DNA of 49,081 nucleotides from Pseudomonadota bacterium (GTDB lineage Bacteria; Pseudomonadota; Alphaproteobacteria; Sphingomonadales; Sphingomonadaceae), in contig JAEXAY010000007.1 of the NCBI GenBank assembly GCA_023457895.1, forward strand, positions 1 to 49,081. The letters run 5' to 3'. The first letter of the stretch is position 1; every line of letters starts with the position of its first letter. Shown here in pieces: positions 1 through 8,661 of this stretch. The translations under genes were made by a program, and so were the position numbers. The notes beneath the pieces were generated by a model. It saw only the letters and a program-made list of their open reading frames with translations. It was not told the origin of the DNA and did not search any database.

Positions 1-1668
1 CCCCTGAAGATTGCGCGTAAAGGAAAATGGCATGCGGTCGGCCCTGAGCAGCGTCAATGCCTTATTATACACCACTGACGGTTCTAATATGGTAAGCAGG
101 GCGGCAGTATCAAGCCTTTCTTTCATCATCGCCGCGTCAAGCATTTCGCCAAGCAACCGGGAAAGTTCCGAATCGGTCATTTGCAGTCCCGAAAGCGCTT
201 CGGCATGTTCATTCAGTTTGGCCGGATAGCGCAGCAATCCGCCAACAATCGCTTCCATCAGTGGGGTTTCAAGGCCTTTGCCGCTGACACGCCGCGCATC
301 GTCGCTGGGCGGGACAAGGCGCGGGTCAGGTTGCCACCTGCCGCGCTTTTGACCGCTACCACGCGATGGCTGCGGCCGGGCGCTCCAGGCAGCCGATGGC
401 GCCGTGTCTTTTGCAAAGAACAGTGCATCGTAACGCTCGCGGTAGGCGGCGCGATAATGGGCGGCGATATCCTTGTCGCTGATCGCCGAAACGGTCTCCG
501 CCAGCCGCTGCTTCAACGCGGCCCGCTCCTCCGGCGTATTGAGCGGCGTGACTGCCACCGCTTCAGCCCACAGCCGGTCGACGAGGGGCTCGGCGCTGTC
601 GAGCAGGGTTTCAAAAGCAGCCGGCCCCTGCCTGCTGACGATGTCGTCGGGGTCTTGGCCAGCGGGAAGGCTGACAAATGCAAGGCTGTGGCCCGGTTTC
701 AGCAGGGGGAGCGCGCGATGCGCCGCGCGCAACGCCGCTTTCTGTCCGGCCGCGTCGCCATCGAAGCAGAGAATCGGCACCGGAACCATGCGCCATAACA
801 TTTCGATCTGCTGTTCGGTGAGCGCGGTGCCGAGCGGGGCCACGGTTTCCTCGAACCCGGCCTGGGCGAGGGCGATGACGTCCATATAGCCCTCAACCAC
901 GATGATGCGGTTCGTCCTGCGCGATGCGGGCGATGCGAGGTCAAGGTTGTAGAGCGTGCGTCCCTTGTCGAACAGCGGGGTATCAGGCGAGTTCAGATAT
1001 TTGGGTTCGCCTTCGCCGAGAATCCGCCCGCCAAAGGCAATCACCCGGCCGCGCGCGTCCCGGATCGGGATCATCAACCGTCCGCGGAAGCGATCATAGG
1101 GCTCCTTGCCTTCGACCGCGATCAGCATGCCGGCCTCAACCAGCATATCTGCCGGAAATTGATCTAACGCCGATTTGAGCTTGCTTCGACTATCGGGCGC
1201 ATAGCCAAAACGGAATTTCCGGCTTGTCGCATCAGATATTCCGCGTTTTTTGAGATAATCGCGCGCCATCGCGCCATCGATGCCGCCAAGCTGATCCTCG
1301 AACCAGTGCGCCGCCTCCTCGGTGACATCGCGCAGGCTTTTCTGCTGCTCCTGACGCTTGGCTGCGCGCGGGTCGGGAGCCGGGACGTCCATCCCGGCGG
1401 TCGCCGCCAGCTCCCTGATCGCGTCCATGAACGAAAGGCCGCGCTGGTCGGTCATCCAGCGGATCGCATCCCCATGCGCACCGCAGCCGAAGCAGTGGTA
1501 AAAGCCTTTCTCGTCGTTGATCGTAAAGCTCGGCGTTTTCTCGTTATGAAAGGGGCAGCACGCCTTATATTCGCGGCCCGCACGCGTGATCTTGACCGTC
1601 TTGCCGATCAGCGCGGACAGCGTGACCCGTGCACGCAGTTCATCCAGCCATTGCGGGGAGAGGGTCAT
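1..1668 (-). CDS. dnaG: DNA primase DnaG (C-terminus beyond window)
   Basis: Makes the RNA primers for chromosome replication at the fork. The frame is open from an ATG at 1668 to the left edge, about 556 residues, so the C-terminal part of the helicase-binding domain is outside the window (the family is usually 600-650 aa). A CHC2-type zinc-binding motif is visible (Cys38, His41, Cys59, Cys62; CPFH...CFGC). Next comes the primase core with the Toprim motifs VVEGYMD and FDGDAAG. The start is fixed by strong homology from residue 1 (MTLSPQWLDELRARV) and by GGAGG nine bases upstream. That Shine-Dalgarno lies inside the palindrome at 1676-1697, so expression probably depends on the upstream DUF559 gene. 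yqeY upstream is the usual neighbour. Confidence 0.96.
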   Translation of the reverse strand, partial: MTLSPQWLDELRARVTLSALIGKTVKITRAGREYKACCPFHNEKTPSFTINDEKGFYHCFGCGAHGDAIRWMTDQRGLSFMDAIRELAATAGMDVPAPDPRAAKRQEQQKSLRDVTEEAAHWFEDQLGGIDGAMARDYLKKRGISDATSRKFRFGYAPDSRSKLKSALDQFPADMLVEAGMLIAVEGKEPYDRFRGRLMIPIRDARGRVIAFGGRILGEGEPKYLNSPDTPLFDKGRTLYNLDLASPASRRTNRIIVVEGYMDVIALAQAGFEETVAPLGTALTEQQIEMLWRMVPVPILCFDGDAAGQKAALRAAHRALPLLKPGHSLAFVSLPAGQDPDDIVSRQGPAAFETLLDSAEPLVDRLWAEAVAVTPLNTPEERAALKQRLAETVSAISDKDIAAHYRAAYRERYDALFFAKDTAPSAAWSARPQPSRGSGQKRGRWQPDPRLVPPSDDARRVSGKGLETPLMEAIVGGLLRYPAKLNEHAEALSGLQMTDSELSRLLGEMLDAAMMKERLDTAALLTILEPSVVYNKALTLLRADRMPFSFTRNLQG

Positions 1669-1669
1669 T

Positions 1670-2068
1670 CTAATCCCCCTCCCGCTTGCGGGAGGGGTTA
1701 GGGGTGGGTTTGTTTTCGTGCAACTTCCGGACAGTCATAGCGATCAGGCTAATCACGCCCTCGATATTTGCAAACACATCCTCATGGGTGAAACGGAGAA
1801 TGTGAAAACCCTTTGCCTTCAGCCATGCGTCCCGGCGCTGATCATGGCTAGCGCGCATATCATGCGAAAAACCGTCCAGTTCGATTATAAGGTTCAGCCC
1901 GCGGCATAGAAAATCTGCGAAATAAGGGCCAACCGGCATTTGTCTGCTGAATTTGGCGCCCTCAATCTGGCGGCGACTGATATATTTCCACAGTTCACGT
2001 TCGGCGGGCGGCGCAGTGTTGCGGAGTTTCCTGGCTCTTGGGGTATCGCGCGATTTGAACTCGACCAA
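1670..2068 (-). CDS. DUF559 domain protein, VSR-like endonuclease fold
   Basis: A 132-residue protein of the DUF559 family, which belongs to the PD-(D/E)xK/very-short-patch-repair nuclease-like group; its cellular role is not established. Family hallmarks are visible: an N-terminal TPRARKLRNTAPPAERELW helix, RQMPVGPYFADF, LIIELDGFSHD (acidic catalytic-type residues), the DQRRDAWLKAKGF segment and LRFTHEDVFANIEGV. There is no ATG in a sensible place. TTG at 2068, just after palindrome copy B, gives the full domain. The C-terminal tail PTPNPSRKREGD is encoded by palindrome copy A. Its TAG stop lies one base before the dnaG ATG. It is inserted between yqeY and dnaG, which are normally adjacent. 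Being flanked exactly by inverted repeats suggests a mobile or repeat-associated cassette (inference). Confidence 0.88.
   Translation of the reverse strand: MVEFKSRDTPRARKLRNTAPPAERELWKYISRRQIEGAKFSRQMPVGPYFADFLCRGLNLIIELDGFSHDMRASHDQRRDAWLKAKGFHILRFTHEDVFANIEGVISLIAMTVRKLHENKPTPNPSRKREGD
1676..1710. repeat. REP-like GC palindrome, copy A (dnaG side)
   Basis: A perfect 10-bp inverted repeat, CCCCTCCCGC (1676-1685) and GCGGGAGGGG (1688-1697), separated by TT, followed by TTAGGGGTGGGTT. The same element, with the same one-sided tail, recurs in opposite orientation at 2069-2103, and I see no other copy in the window. On the minus strand it encodes the last residues of the DUF559 protein, and its 3' arm is the apparent Shine-Dalgarno sequence of dnaG. 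It resembles REP/extragenic palindromes of proteobacteria. That it is dispersed through the genome is inference. Confidence 0.85.
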
Positions 2069-2103
2069 GACCCACCCCCGACCCCTCCCGCGAGCGGGAG
2101 GGG
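2069..2103. repeat. REP-like GC palindrome, copy B (yqeY side)
   Basis: CCCCTCCCGC (2082-2091) and GCGGGAGGGG (2094-2103) form a perfect 10-bp stem around GA, preceded by ACCCACCCCCGA. The reverse complement of that tail matches the tail of copy A in 10 of 12 bases, so the two elements face each other around the DUF559 gene. It begins eight bases after the yqeY stop codon and ends next to the TTG start of DUF559. The hairpin has no T-run, so it is not an obvious intrinsic terminator. Confidence 0.85.
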
Positions 2104-2111
2104 AGATTAAA

Positions 2112-2564
2112 TCACCCCAGCGCCGCTTTCACCAAGGCGCTCGCCTTGCTCATGTCGAGCTGGCTGCCGTGGCGGTCCTTGAGCGCTGCCATGACCCGGC
2201 CCATATCCTTGACCGAGGTGGCGCCGAGTTCGGCCTTGATCGCCTCGATCGCAGCCGCCGTATCGGCCTCATTCATCTGTGCCGGGAGAAACTCCTCGAT
2301 CACCGCCAGTTCCGCCTTTTCCTGATCGGCGAGTTCCTGGCGGCCGCCCTGTTCGTACATGCTGATCGATTCGCGGCGCTGCTTGATCATTTTCTGCAGC
2401 ACTTCCACGACCAGCGTGTCATCGTCAGGCTGGGTCGTGGCGGTGCGCAGTTCGATGTCGCGGTCTTTCACTTTGGCGAGGATCAGGCGCACGGCGGCGA
2501 GCCGTTCTTTTTCACCCGCCTTCATCGCGGAAACTTGCGCAGCTTTGATGGAATCGCGAATCAT
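2112..2564 (-). CDS. yqeY: GatB/YqeY domain-containing protein
   Basis: A 150-residue YqeY-family protein, related to the tail domain of the tRNA amidotransferase subunit GatB. A role in tRNA or translation quality control is presumed but not proven. The typical start MIRDSIKAAQVSAMKAGEKE, the motif RLILAKVKD and the EFLPAQMNEAD segment span the whole family length. It is normally followed directly by dnaG and preceded by divergent carA, as here except for the DUF559 cassette. The 142-bp gap to carA must hold the divergent promoters. I cannot assign them individually. Confidence 0.95.
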   Translation of the reverse strand: MIRDSIKAAQVSAMKAGEKERLAAVRLILAKVKDRDIELRTATTQPDDDTLVVEVLQKMIKQRRESISMYEQGGRQELADQEKAELAVIEEFLPAQMNEADTAAAIEAIKAELGATSVKDMGRVMAALKDRHGSQLDMSKASALVKAALG

Positions 2565-2706
2565 GCGCGGCCTCGTTCAGTTAAACAGGAAAGCGGAACC
2601 CTTAACGGGAAGTTTCACAATTTCCTAGCTTGCGAGTCATTTTTTTGAAGCATAACTGTCTGGCCGTTTAACCCGCCGACTCTCGCGAAAAACGGAGCTT
2701 CCCGCC

Positions 2707-3867
2707 ATGGCCCCAGCCACACCCTCCACCGTGCCCGAAGGAGCGACCGGTCTCTTGTTGCTCGCCGACGGGACAGCGATCTGGGGCAGGGGATTCGGGG
2801 CCGAGGGCGCGGCGGCCGGAGAGGTCTGCTTCAATACGGCGATGACCGGTTATCAGGAAGTGATGACCGACCCGAGCTATGCCGGTCAGATCATCACCTT
2901 CACTTTCCCCCATATCGGCAATGTCGGCACCAATCCGGAGGATGTCGAGGCGGGAGAGGCGCATGCACTCGGCTGCGTGGTGCGCGAGGATGTGACCGCG
3001 CCCAGCAATTTCCGCAACGTGCTGCCGTTCGATGAATGGATGAAGGCCAATGGACGGATCGGCCTGGCGGGCGTCGACACGCGCGCGCTCACCCGCCGCA
3101 TCCGGCTCGCCGGCGCGCCCAATGCGGTGATCGCGCATAGCGCCGACGGCCGCTTTGATATGGACGAACTGATCGCGATGGCGCGAAACTGGCCGGGGCT
3201 GGAGGGCATGGACCTCGCCAAGCTGGTGAGCGAGGGCCAGCAGCGCGAATGGACCGGCGGACCGTGGAAACTGGGCGAGGGATATACTTCCCCGCGAGAA
3301 CAGAACAGACCGCATGTCGTTGCGATCGATTATGGCGCCAAGCACAACATCTTCCGCAATCTGGTGCAGGCCGGGGCTGAGGTCACGGTGGTTCCGGCGG
3401 AAACATCGGCGGAAGCCATTCTTGCATTGAAACCCGACGGCGTATTTCTTTCGAACGGTCCCGGCGACCCGGCAGCAACCGGCGAATATGCGGTGCCAAC
3501 CATCCGCGCATTGCTTGAGCGGGATATCCCGATCTTCGGAATCTGCCTCGGCCATCAACTGCTGGGGCTTGCTGTCGGGGCGACCACGAGCAAAATGCAC
3601 CAAGGCCATCGCGGCGCCAACCATCCGGTCAAGCGGCTGGAGGACGGGACGGTCGAGATCACCTCGATGAACCACGGCTTTGCAGTCGAAACCGCGAGCC
3701 TCCCTGCCAATGCGCGCGTTACCCATGTCAGCCTGTTCGACGGCAGCAATTGCGGCCTTGAACTCACCGACAAGCGCGCGTTCAGCGTGCAGTATCACCC
3801 CGAAGCCTCGCCGGGACCGCAGGACAGCTTCTATCTTTTCGAAAAGTTCGTGAGGATGCTCAAATGA
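2707..3867 (+). CDS. carA: Carbamoyl-phosphate synthase small subunit
   Basis: The glutaminase subunit that supplies ammonia to CarB for carbamoyl phosphate, the common precursor of arginine and pyrimidines. It is 386 aa, normal for the family. The N-terminal CPSase small-chain domain (NTAMTGYQEVMTDPSY) is followed by a class I glutamine amidotransferase domain with nucleophile Cys280 in GICLGHQLLG and the His364/Glu366 pair in YHPEASPGP. The ATG at 2707 is preceded by GGAGC. Its stop overlaps the start of the next small gene (ATGA at 3864-3867), which places the three genes to carB in one operon. Confidence 0.98.
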   Translation: MAPATPSTVPEGATGLLLLADGTAIWGRGFGAEGAAAGEVCFNTAMTGYQEVMTDPSYAGQIITFTFPHIGNVGTNPEDVEAGEAHALGCVVREDVTAPSNFRNVLPFDEWMKANGRIGLAGVDTRALTRRIRLAGAPNAVIAHSADGRFDMDELIAMARNWPGLEGMDLAKLVSEGQQREWTGGPWKLGEGYTSPREQNRPHVVAIDYGAKHNIFRNLVQAGAEVTVVPAETSAEAILALKPDGVFLSNGPGDPAATGEYAVPTIRALLERDIPIFGICLGHQLLGLAVGATTSKMHQGHRGANHPVKRLEDGTVEITSMNHGFAVETASLPANARVTHVSLFDGSNCGLELTDKRAFSVQYHPEASPGPQDSFYLFEKFVRMLK

Positions 3868-4085
3868 GTGAACCGCAGCGTTGGGAATATAAGGTTGTCC
3901 AGTGGACTGCCAATATGTGGGGCACCAGCGGCGACTGGGAGCTCGAAGAACTGAAAGGCATGTCCAGCGAGCAGGTGCTCAACCATTATGGCGCGCAGGG
4001 CTGGGAGTTTCACAGCATCGGCCCGGCGCATAGTGAATTGAGCAAAACCGCAGCAGCCTATGTTTTCAAAAGAGCAAGATCATAA
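3864..4085 (+). CDS. DUF4177-like small protein within the carAB operon
   Basis: A 73-residue soluble protein of unknown function. The pattern (RWEYKVV at the start, LNHYGAQGWEFHSIG in the middle, AAYVFKRARS at the end) is that of the DUF4177 family: a short beta-rich domain with a leucine/asparagine helix, a GWE turn and a terminal FKR strand. Its ATG overlaps the carA stop by four bases, and it ends three bases before the carB ATG, so it is very probably translated with both subunits. Nothing in the sequence shows catalysis. A structural or regulatory link to carbamoyl phosphate synthesis is only suggested by position. Confidence 0.85.
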   Translation: MSEPQRWEYKVVQWTANMWGTSGDWELEELKGMSSEQVLNHYGAQGWEFHSIGPAHSELSKTAAAYVFKRARS

Positions 4086-4088
4086 GTA

Positions 4089-7000
4089 ATGCCCAAAAGA
4101 ACTGACATATCCTCCATCCTCATCATCGGCGCCGGCCCCATTGTTATCGGGCAGGCGTGCGAGTTCGACTATTCGGGGACGCAGGCGTGCAAGGCGCTTA
4201 AGGAGGAGGGCTATCGTATCGTCCTCGTCAATTCCAACCCGGCGACGATCATGACCGATCCGGAGTTGGCGGACGCGACCTATGTCGAGCCCATCACGCC
4301 GGAGGTGGTCGCACGCATCATCGAGAAGGAGCGCCCCGATGCGGTGCTGCCGACGATGGGCGGGCAGACGGCGCTCAACACCGCGCTGGCGCTCGCGCGC
4401 GACGGCACGCTCGAAAAATATGGCGTCGAGATGATCGGTGCCGATGCCGAGGCGATCGACAAGGCCGAGGACCGCCTCAAATTCCGCGAGGCGATGGACA
4501 AGATCGGACTCGAAAGCGCGCGCTCGGCGATTGCCCACAGCGAGGCCGAAGCGCTTGAGGGGCTTGAAAAGGTCGGCCTCCCCGCGATCATCCGCCCGAG
4601 TTTTACGCTGGGCGGCACCGGCGGCGGCGTTGCCTATAACCGCGAGGAGTTCCTCGAAATCGTGCGCAAGGGGCTCGATGCCTCGCCGACCACCGAGGTT
4701 CTGATCGAGGAATCCCTGCTCGGCTGGAAGGAATATGAGATGGAGGTGGTGCGCGACCGCGCCGACAATGCCATCATCATTTGTTCGATCGAGAATGTCG
4801 ATCCGATGGGTGTACACACCGGTGACAGCATTACGGTTGCGCCTGCGCTGACGCTGACCGTCAAGGAATATCAGATCATGCGCAACGCCTCGATCGCGTG
4901 CCTGCGCGAGATTGGGGTCGAAACCGGCGGGTCGAACGTCCAGTTCGCGGTCAATCCCGCGAACGGCCGCCTCGTCGTGATCGAGATGAACCCGCGCGTG
5001 TCGCGTTCTTCGGCGCTCGCGTCGAAGGCCACCGGTTTCCCGATCGCCAAGGTCGCCGCCAAGCTGGCGGTCGGCTATACGCTCGATGAAATCACCAACG
5101 ACATCACCGGGGCGACGCCGGCTGCGTTCGAGCCGACCATCGATTATGTCGTGACCAAGATCCCGCGCTTTGCGTTTGAAAAATTCAAGGGCTCCGAGCC
5201 CGTGCTGTCGACCGCGATGAAGTCGGTCGGTGAGGTCATGGCGATTGGCCGCAACATCCATGAATCGATGCAGAAGGCCCTGCGTGGCCTCGAAACGGGA
5301 CTGTGCGGGTTCAACGATGCCGAGCACCTGGTGGGTGCGCCGAAAGACGACATCTATGCCGCGCTATCGCGCGCGACGCCCGACCGGCTGCTGTTCGCCG
5401 CGCAGGCGATGCGCGAGGGGCTGACCAACGAGGAAATCCACGCGGTCACCCATTATGACATGTGGTTCCTTGATCGCATCGCGGAGATCGTCGCGGCGGA
5501 ACAAGAAGTGCGCGAAAATGGCCTGCCACGCGATGCGGCGGGGATGCGGCGGTTCAAGGCGATGGGCTTTTCCGACAAGCGGCTTGCCTGGCTCGCGCTC
5601 GAAAGCGCGCATCTGCGCCCGGGCACGCGCCGCGCGACCGCGCGCAGTGGCGGCCTGATCCACGAGGCGGTCAAGGCGATGACCGGCGGTATCACCGAGG
5701 AAGAGGTGCGCGCGCACCGCCACAAGCTCGGCGTGCGCCCTGTGTTCAAGCGCATCGATACCTGCGCCGCCGAATTCGAGGCGAAGACGCCCTATATGTA
5801 TTCGACCTATGAGGCGCCGAGCTTCGGTGTGCCAGAGGACGAGGCGCAGCCTTCGGATCGCACCAAGGTGGTGATCCTCGGCGGCGGGCCCAACCGCATC
5901 GGGCAGGGGATCGAGTTCGACTATTGCTGCTGCCATGCCTGTTTCGCGCTGAGCGATGCAGGGTATGAAACCATCATGATCAACTGCAATCCAGAGACGG
6001 TCTCGACCGACTATGACACCTCCGACCGGCTTTATTTCGAGCCGCTGACGGCAGAGGATGTGCTCGAGATTCTCCATGTCGAACAACAGGCGGGCAAGCT
6101 TGCCGGGGTGATTGTGCAGTTTGGCGGGCAGACCCCGCTGAAGCTCGCGCAGGCACTGGAGGATGCGGGTATTCCGATCCTTGGCACTTCGCCCGATGCG
6201 ATCGATCTTGCCGAGGACCGCGAACGCTTTGCCGCGCTGGTCAACAAGCTCGGCCTGCTCCAACCCAAGAACGGCATTGCCCGGAGCCGCGAGGAGGCGA
6301 TCGCTGCGGCCAACCGCATCGGCTACCCCGTGCTGATGCGCCCGTCCTATGTGCTCGGCGGGCGGGCGATGGAAATCGTCGATGGCGAGGCGCAGCTCGA
6401 GGATTATATCCAGACCGCGGTGCAGGTTTCGGGGGACAGCCCGGTGCTGATCGACCAGTATCTGCGCGATGCGGTCGAGGTCGATGTCGATGCACTGTGC
6501 GACGGCGACGATGTCGTGGTCGCGGGCGTGCTCCAGCATATCGAGGAGGCGGGCGTCCATTCGGGCGACAGCGCCTGTTCGATCCCGCCCTACAGTCTGC
6601 CGGGGGACATTATCGCCGAGATCGAGCGGCAAACCGGGTTGCTCGCGCGCGGTCTTAATGTACGCGGGCTGATGAACGTCCAGTTCGCGGTCAAGGATGG
6701 CAAGGTCTATCTCATCGAGGTCAATCCGCGCGCCTCGCGCACCGTCCCTTTCGTCGCGAAAGCGGTGGGTTCGCCGATCGCCAAGATCGCCAGCCGCGTG
6801 ATGGCGGGCGAAAAGCTGGCGGCGCTCCCGGAGATCAACCGCGACATCGGCTATATTGCGGTCAAGGAAGCGGTCTTTCCGTTCGCGCGTTTCCCCGGCG
6901 TCGATCCCGTGCTGTCGCCCGAAATGAAATCGACCGGCGAGGTGATGGGCATCGACGATGATTTCCCTACCGCATTCGCTAAATCGCAGCTCGGCGCGGG

Positions 7001-7424
7001 TGCGCCGCTCCCTGACCGCGGCACGGTGTTCATCTCGGTCAAGGATAGCGATAAACCGGTGATCGTGCCGGCCGCGCAGAAGCTGGTGGAACTCGGATGG
7101 TCTATCATCGCGACTGGCGGCACCGCTGACTATCTGGCCGGGCAGGGACTCGCGATCGAAAAGGTCAACAAGGTGGCACAGGGCCGTCCGCATATCGTCG
7201 ACCGTATTATCGATGGCGACGTGCAGATGATCTTCAACACCACCGAAGGCTGGCAATCGCTCAAGGACTCGCAATCGATCCGGATGGCGGCGCTGTCGAG
7301 CAAGGTTGCGATCTTCACCACCGCGTCGGCGAGCCTTGCTGCCGCAGAGGCGATTGAGGCGACGCGCGGGCAAAGTCTTGAAGTTCGCTCGCTTCAGTCT
7401 TATTATTCGCATTCGCAAAGCTAG
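4089..7424 (+). CDS. carB: Carbamoyl-phosphate synthase large subunit
   Basis: The synthetase subunit that makes carbamoyl phosphate from bicarbonate, ATP and CarA-derived ammonia. It is 1111 aa, full length. Two homologous ATP-grasp halves are visible: the first opens with KRTDISSILIIGAGPIVIGQ, the second with VVILGGGPNRIGQGIEFDY. Both carry the EFDYSGTQA/EFDYCCCHA and EMNPRVSRSSALASKATG / EVNPRASRTVPFVAKAVG signatures. The final ~130 residues form the MGS-like allosteric domain (IIATGGTADYLAGQG). It is third in the operon after carA and the DUF4177-like gene, with greA about 100 bp downstream, a common alphaproteobacterial order. Confidence 0.99.
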   Translation: MPKRTDISSILIIGAGPIVIGQACEFDYSGTQACKALKEEGYRIVLVNSNPATIMTDPELADATYVEPITPEVVARIIEKERPDAVLPTMGGQTALNTALALARDGTLEKYGVEMIGADAEAIDKAEDRLKFREAMDKIGLESARSAIAHSEAEALEGLEKVGLPAIIRPSFTLGGTGGGVAYNREEFLEIVRKGLDASPTTEVLIEESLLGWKEYEMEVVRDRADNAIIICSIENVDPMGVHTGDSITVAPALTLTVKEYQIMRNASIACLREIGVETGGSNVQFAVNPANGRLVVIEMNPRVSRSSALASKATGFPIAKVAAKLAVGYTLDEITNDITGATPAAFEPTIDYVVTKIPRFAFEKFKGSEPVLSTAMKSVGEVMAIGRNIHESMQKALRGLETGLCGFNDAEHLVGAPKDDIYAALSRATPDRLLFAAQAMREGLTNEEIHAVTHYDMWFLDRIAEIVAAEQEVRENGLPRDAAGMRRFKAMGFSDKRLAWLALESAHLRPGTRRATARSGGLIHEAVKAMTGGITEEEVRAHRHKLGVRPVFKRIDTCAAEFEAKTPYMYSTYEAPSFGVPEDEAQPSDRTKVVILGGGPNRIGQGIEFDYCCCHACFALSDAGYETIMINCNPETVSTDYDTSDRLYFEPLTAEDVLEILHVEQQAGKLAGVIVQFGGQTPLKLAQALEDAGIPILGTSPDAIDLAEDRERFAALVNKLGLLQPKNGIARSREEAIAAANRIGYPVLMRPSYVLGGRAMEIVDGEAQLEDYIQTAVQVSGDSPVLIDQYLRDAVEVDVDALCDGDDVVVAGVLQHIEEAGVHSGDSACSIPPYSLPGDIIAEIERQTGLLARGLNVRGLMNVQFAVKDGKVYLIEVNPRASRTVPFVAKAVGSPIAKIASRVMAGEKLAALPEINRDIGYIAVKEAVFPFARFPGVDPVLSPEMKSTGEVMGIDDDFPTAFAKSQLGAGAPLPDRGTVFISVKDSDKPVIVPAAQKLVELGWSIIATGGTADYLAGQGLAIEKVNKVAQGRPHIVDRIIDGDVQMIFNTTEGWQSLKDSQSIRMAALSSKVAIFTTASASLAAAEAIEATRGQSLEVRSLQSYYSHSQS

Positions 7425-7523
7425 CTCCCCGACAATCAGGACAGCTCGCGAACGGGCCGCTCCCCTCTGCTTCAGCAGGCGGGGACACCCCAAGATATTG
7501 ATTTGAAAAAGGGATGAAATCAG

Positions 7524-8000
7524 ATGGCATCTGTTGAAAAAATGCCGATGTTGCAGGAAGGCTTTGAAAAGCTTCAGGAGCAGCTCAAGAATTTAAAGGC
7601 GGAGCGCCCGGAAATCATCGATGCGATCGAGGAAGCGCGCGCGCATGGCGACTTGTCGGAAAATGCCGAATATCATGCCGCCAAGGAACGCCAGGGACAG
7701 GTCGAGGCATCGATTGCCGACCTTGAGGACAAGCTCAGCCGCGCCCAGATCATTGATCCGACTACGCTGTCCGGCGACAAGGTGGTGTTCGGCGCCACCG
7801 TCACCTTACTCGACGAGGATGACAAGCCGCTCCGCTATCAGATTGTGGGTCAGGCTGAAGCCGACGCCAAAGATGGCAAGATCAGCTATAACTCCCCGCT
7901 TGGCCGCGCTCTCATCGGCCGCAAGGTCGAAGACGAGGTCGAGGTGACCGTTCCTTCCGGCGACAAATTCTATCTGATCTCGAAGATCGAGTTCGTATAA
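7524..8000 (+). CDS. greA: Transcription elongation factor GreA
   Basis: Binds the secondary channel of RNA polymerase and stimulates cleavage of backtracked RNA. It is 158 aa, the usual length. The N-terminal coiled coil carries the tip motif ARAHGDLSENAEYHAAKERQ with its functional acidic residues. The C-terminal FKBP-like domain ends ISYNSPLGRALIGRKVEDEV. The ATG at 7524 follows AAAAAGGGATGAAATCAG, whose AGGG is the likely ribosome binding site. The 99-bp gap after carB shows no clear terminator. Confidence 0.98.
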   Translation: MASVEKMPMLQEGFEKLQEQLKNLKAERPEIIDAIEEARAHGDLSENAEYHAAKERQGQVEASIADLEDKLSRAQIIDPTTLSGDKVVFGATVTLLDEDDKPLRYQIVGQAEADAKDGKISYNSPLGRALIGRKVEDEVEVTVPSGDKFYLISKIEFV

Positions 8001-8004
8001 CCGG

Positions 8005-8661
8005 ATGAAACGGCCGGGTGTTCAGGGCGTTGCATGGGGGCGCTACCCGGCTATCCACGGCATTGCCGCGTTGACGGTGCTGATTTCTGTCGTTGCGATG
8101 GCCTATCCCGGCGTCGGCGATGCGGCCTATGCCGCTGGATTTATTCCCGCGGCTTGGGGAGCCGAAGGATCGTTGCAGCCGATTCCGTCGCTGCTAACGC
8201 CCGTGACTTCGGCTTTCCTTCATGGCGGGATGCTGCACCTTCTGTTCAACATGGTGATGCTGGTCTACTGTGGAAGACCGGTCGAGGCTGCGCTTGGCGA
8301 CCGCTTCATCATCGCGCTCTATGGCATAGGCATATATAGTTCCGCGCTGGCACAATGGGCGGTTGATCCGGTCAGTATGACCCCGGTGATCGGCGCCAGT
8401 GGTGCAGCCTCGGCGATCGTCGGGGCGTATTCGGCGATGTTTACCCAGCAGAAGGTAGGACCCATCGGCCCGTTGTCGGCTTATATGGTACGGATTTTGT
8501 GGCTGGCTGCGGCGTGGATCGGCCTCCAGCTCCTGTTCGGAGTTGCCTATGACAACAGCGAACTCGGCGGCGGGATTGCCATCTGGGCGCACATCGGTGG
8601 ATTTCTGGCGGGGCTGTTTCTCGCCCGGCCCTTGCTCAAGCGGCGCTACCGCGTGCGTTGA
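8005..8661 (+). CDS. Rhomboid-family intramembrane serine protease
   Basis: A 218-residue integral membrane protein of the rhomboid family, which cleaves transmembrane substrates within the bilayer. About six hydrophobic helices are seen. The catalytic dyad is present: Ser132 in GASGA and His196 in AHIGGFLAG. The HGGMLHLLFNM motif of rhomboid helix 2 is also intact, so activity is expected. It starts only four bases after the greA stop and is probably co-transcribed with it. The substrate cannot be told from sequence. Confidence 0.93.
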   Translation: MKRPGVQGVAWGRYPAIHGIAALTVLISVVAMAYPGVGDAAYAAGFIPAAWGAEGSLQPIPSLLTPVTSAFLHGGMLHLLFNMVMLVYCGRPVEAALGDRFIIALYGIGIYSSALAQWAVDPVSMTPVIGASGAASAIVGAYSAMFTQQKVGPIGPLSAYMVRILWLAAAWIGLQLLFGVAYDNSELGGGIAIWAHIGGFLAGLFLARPLLKRRYRVR

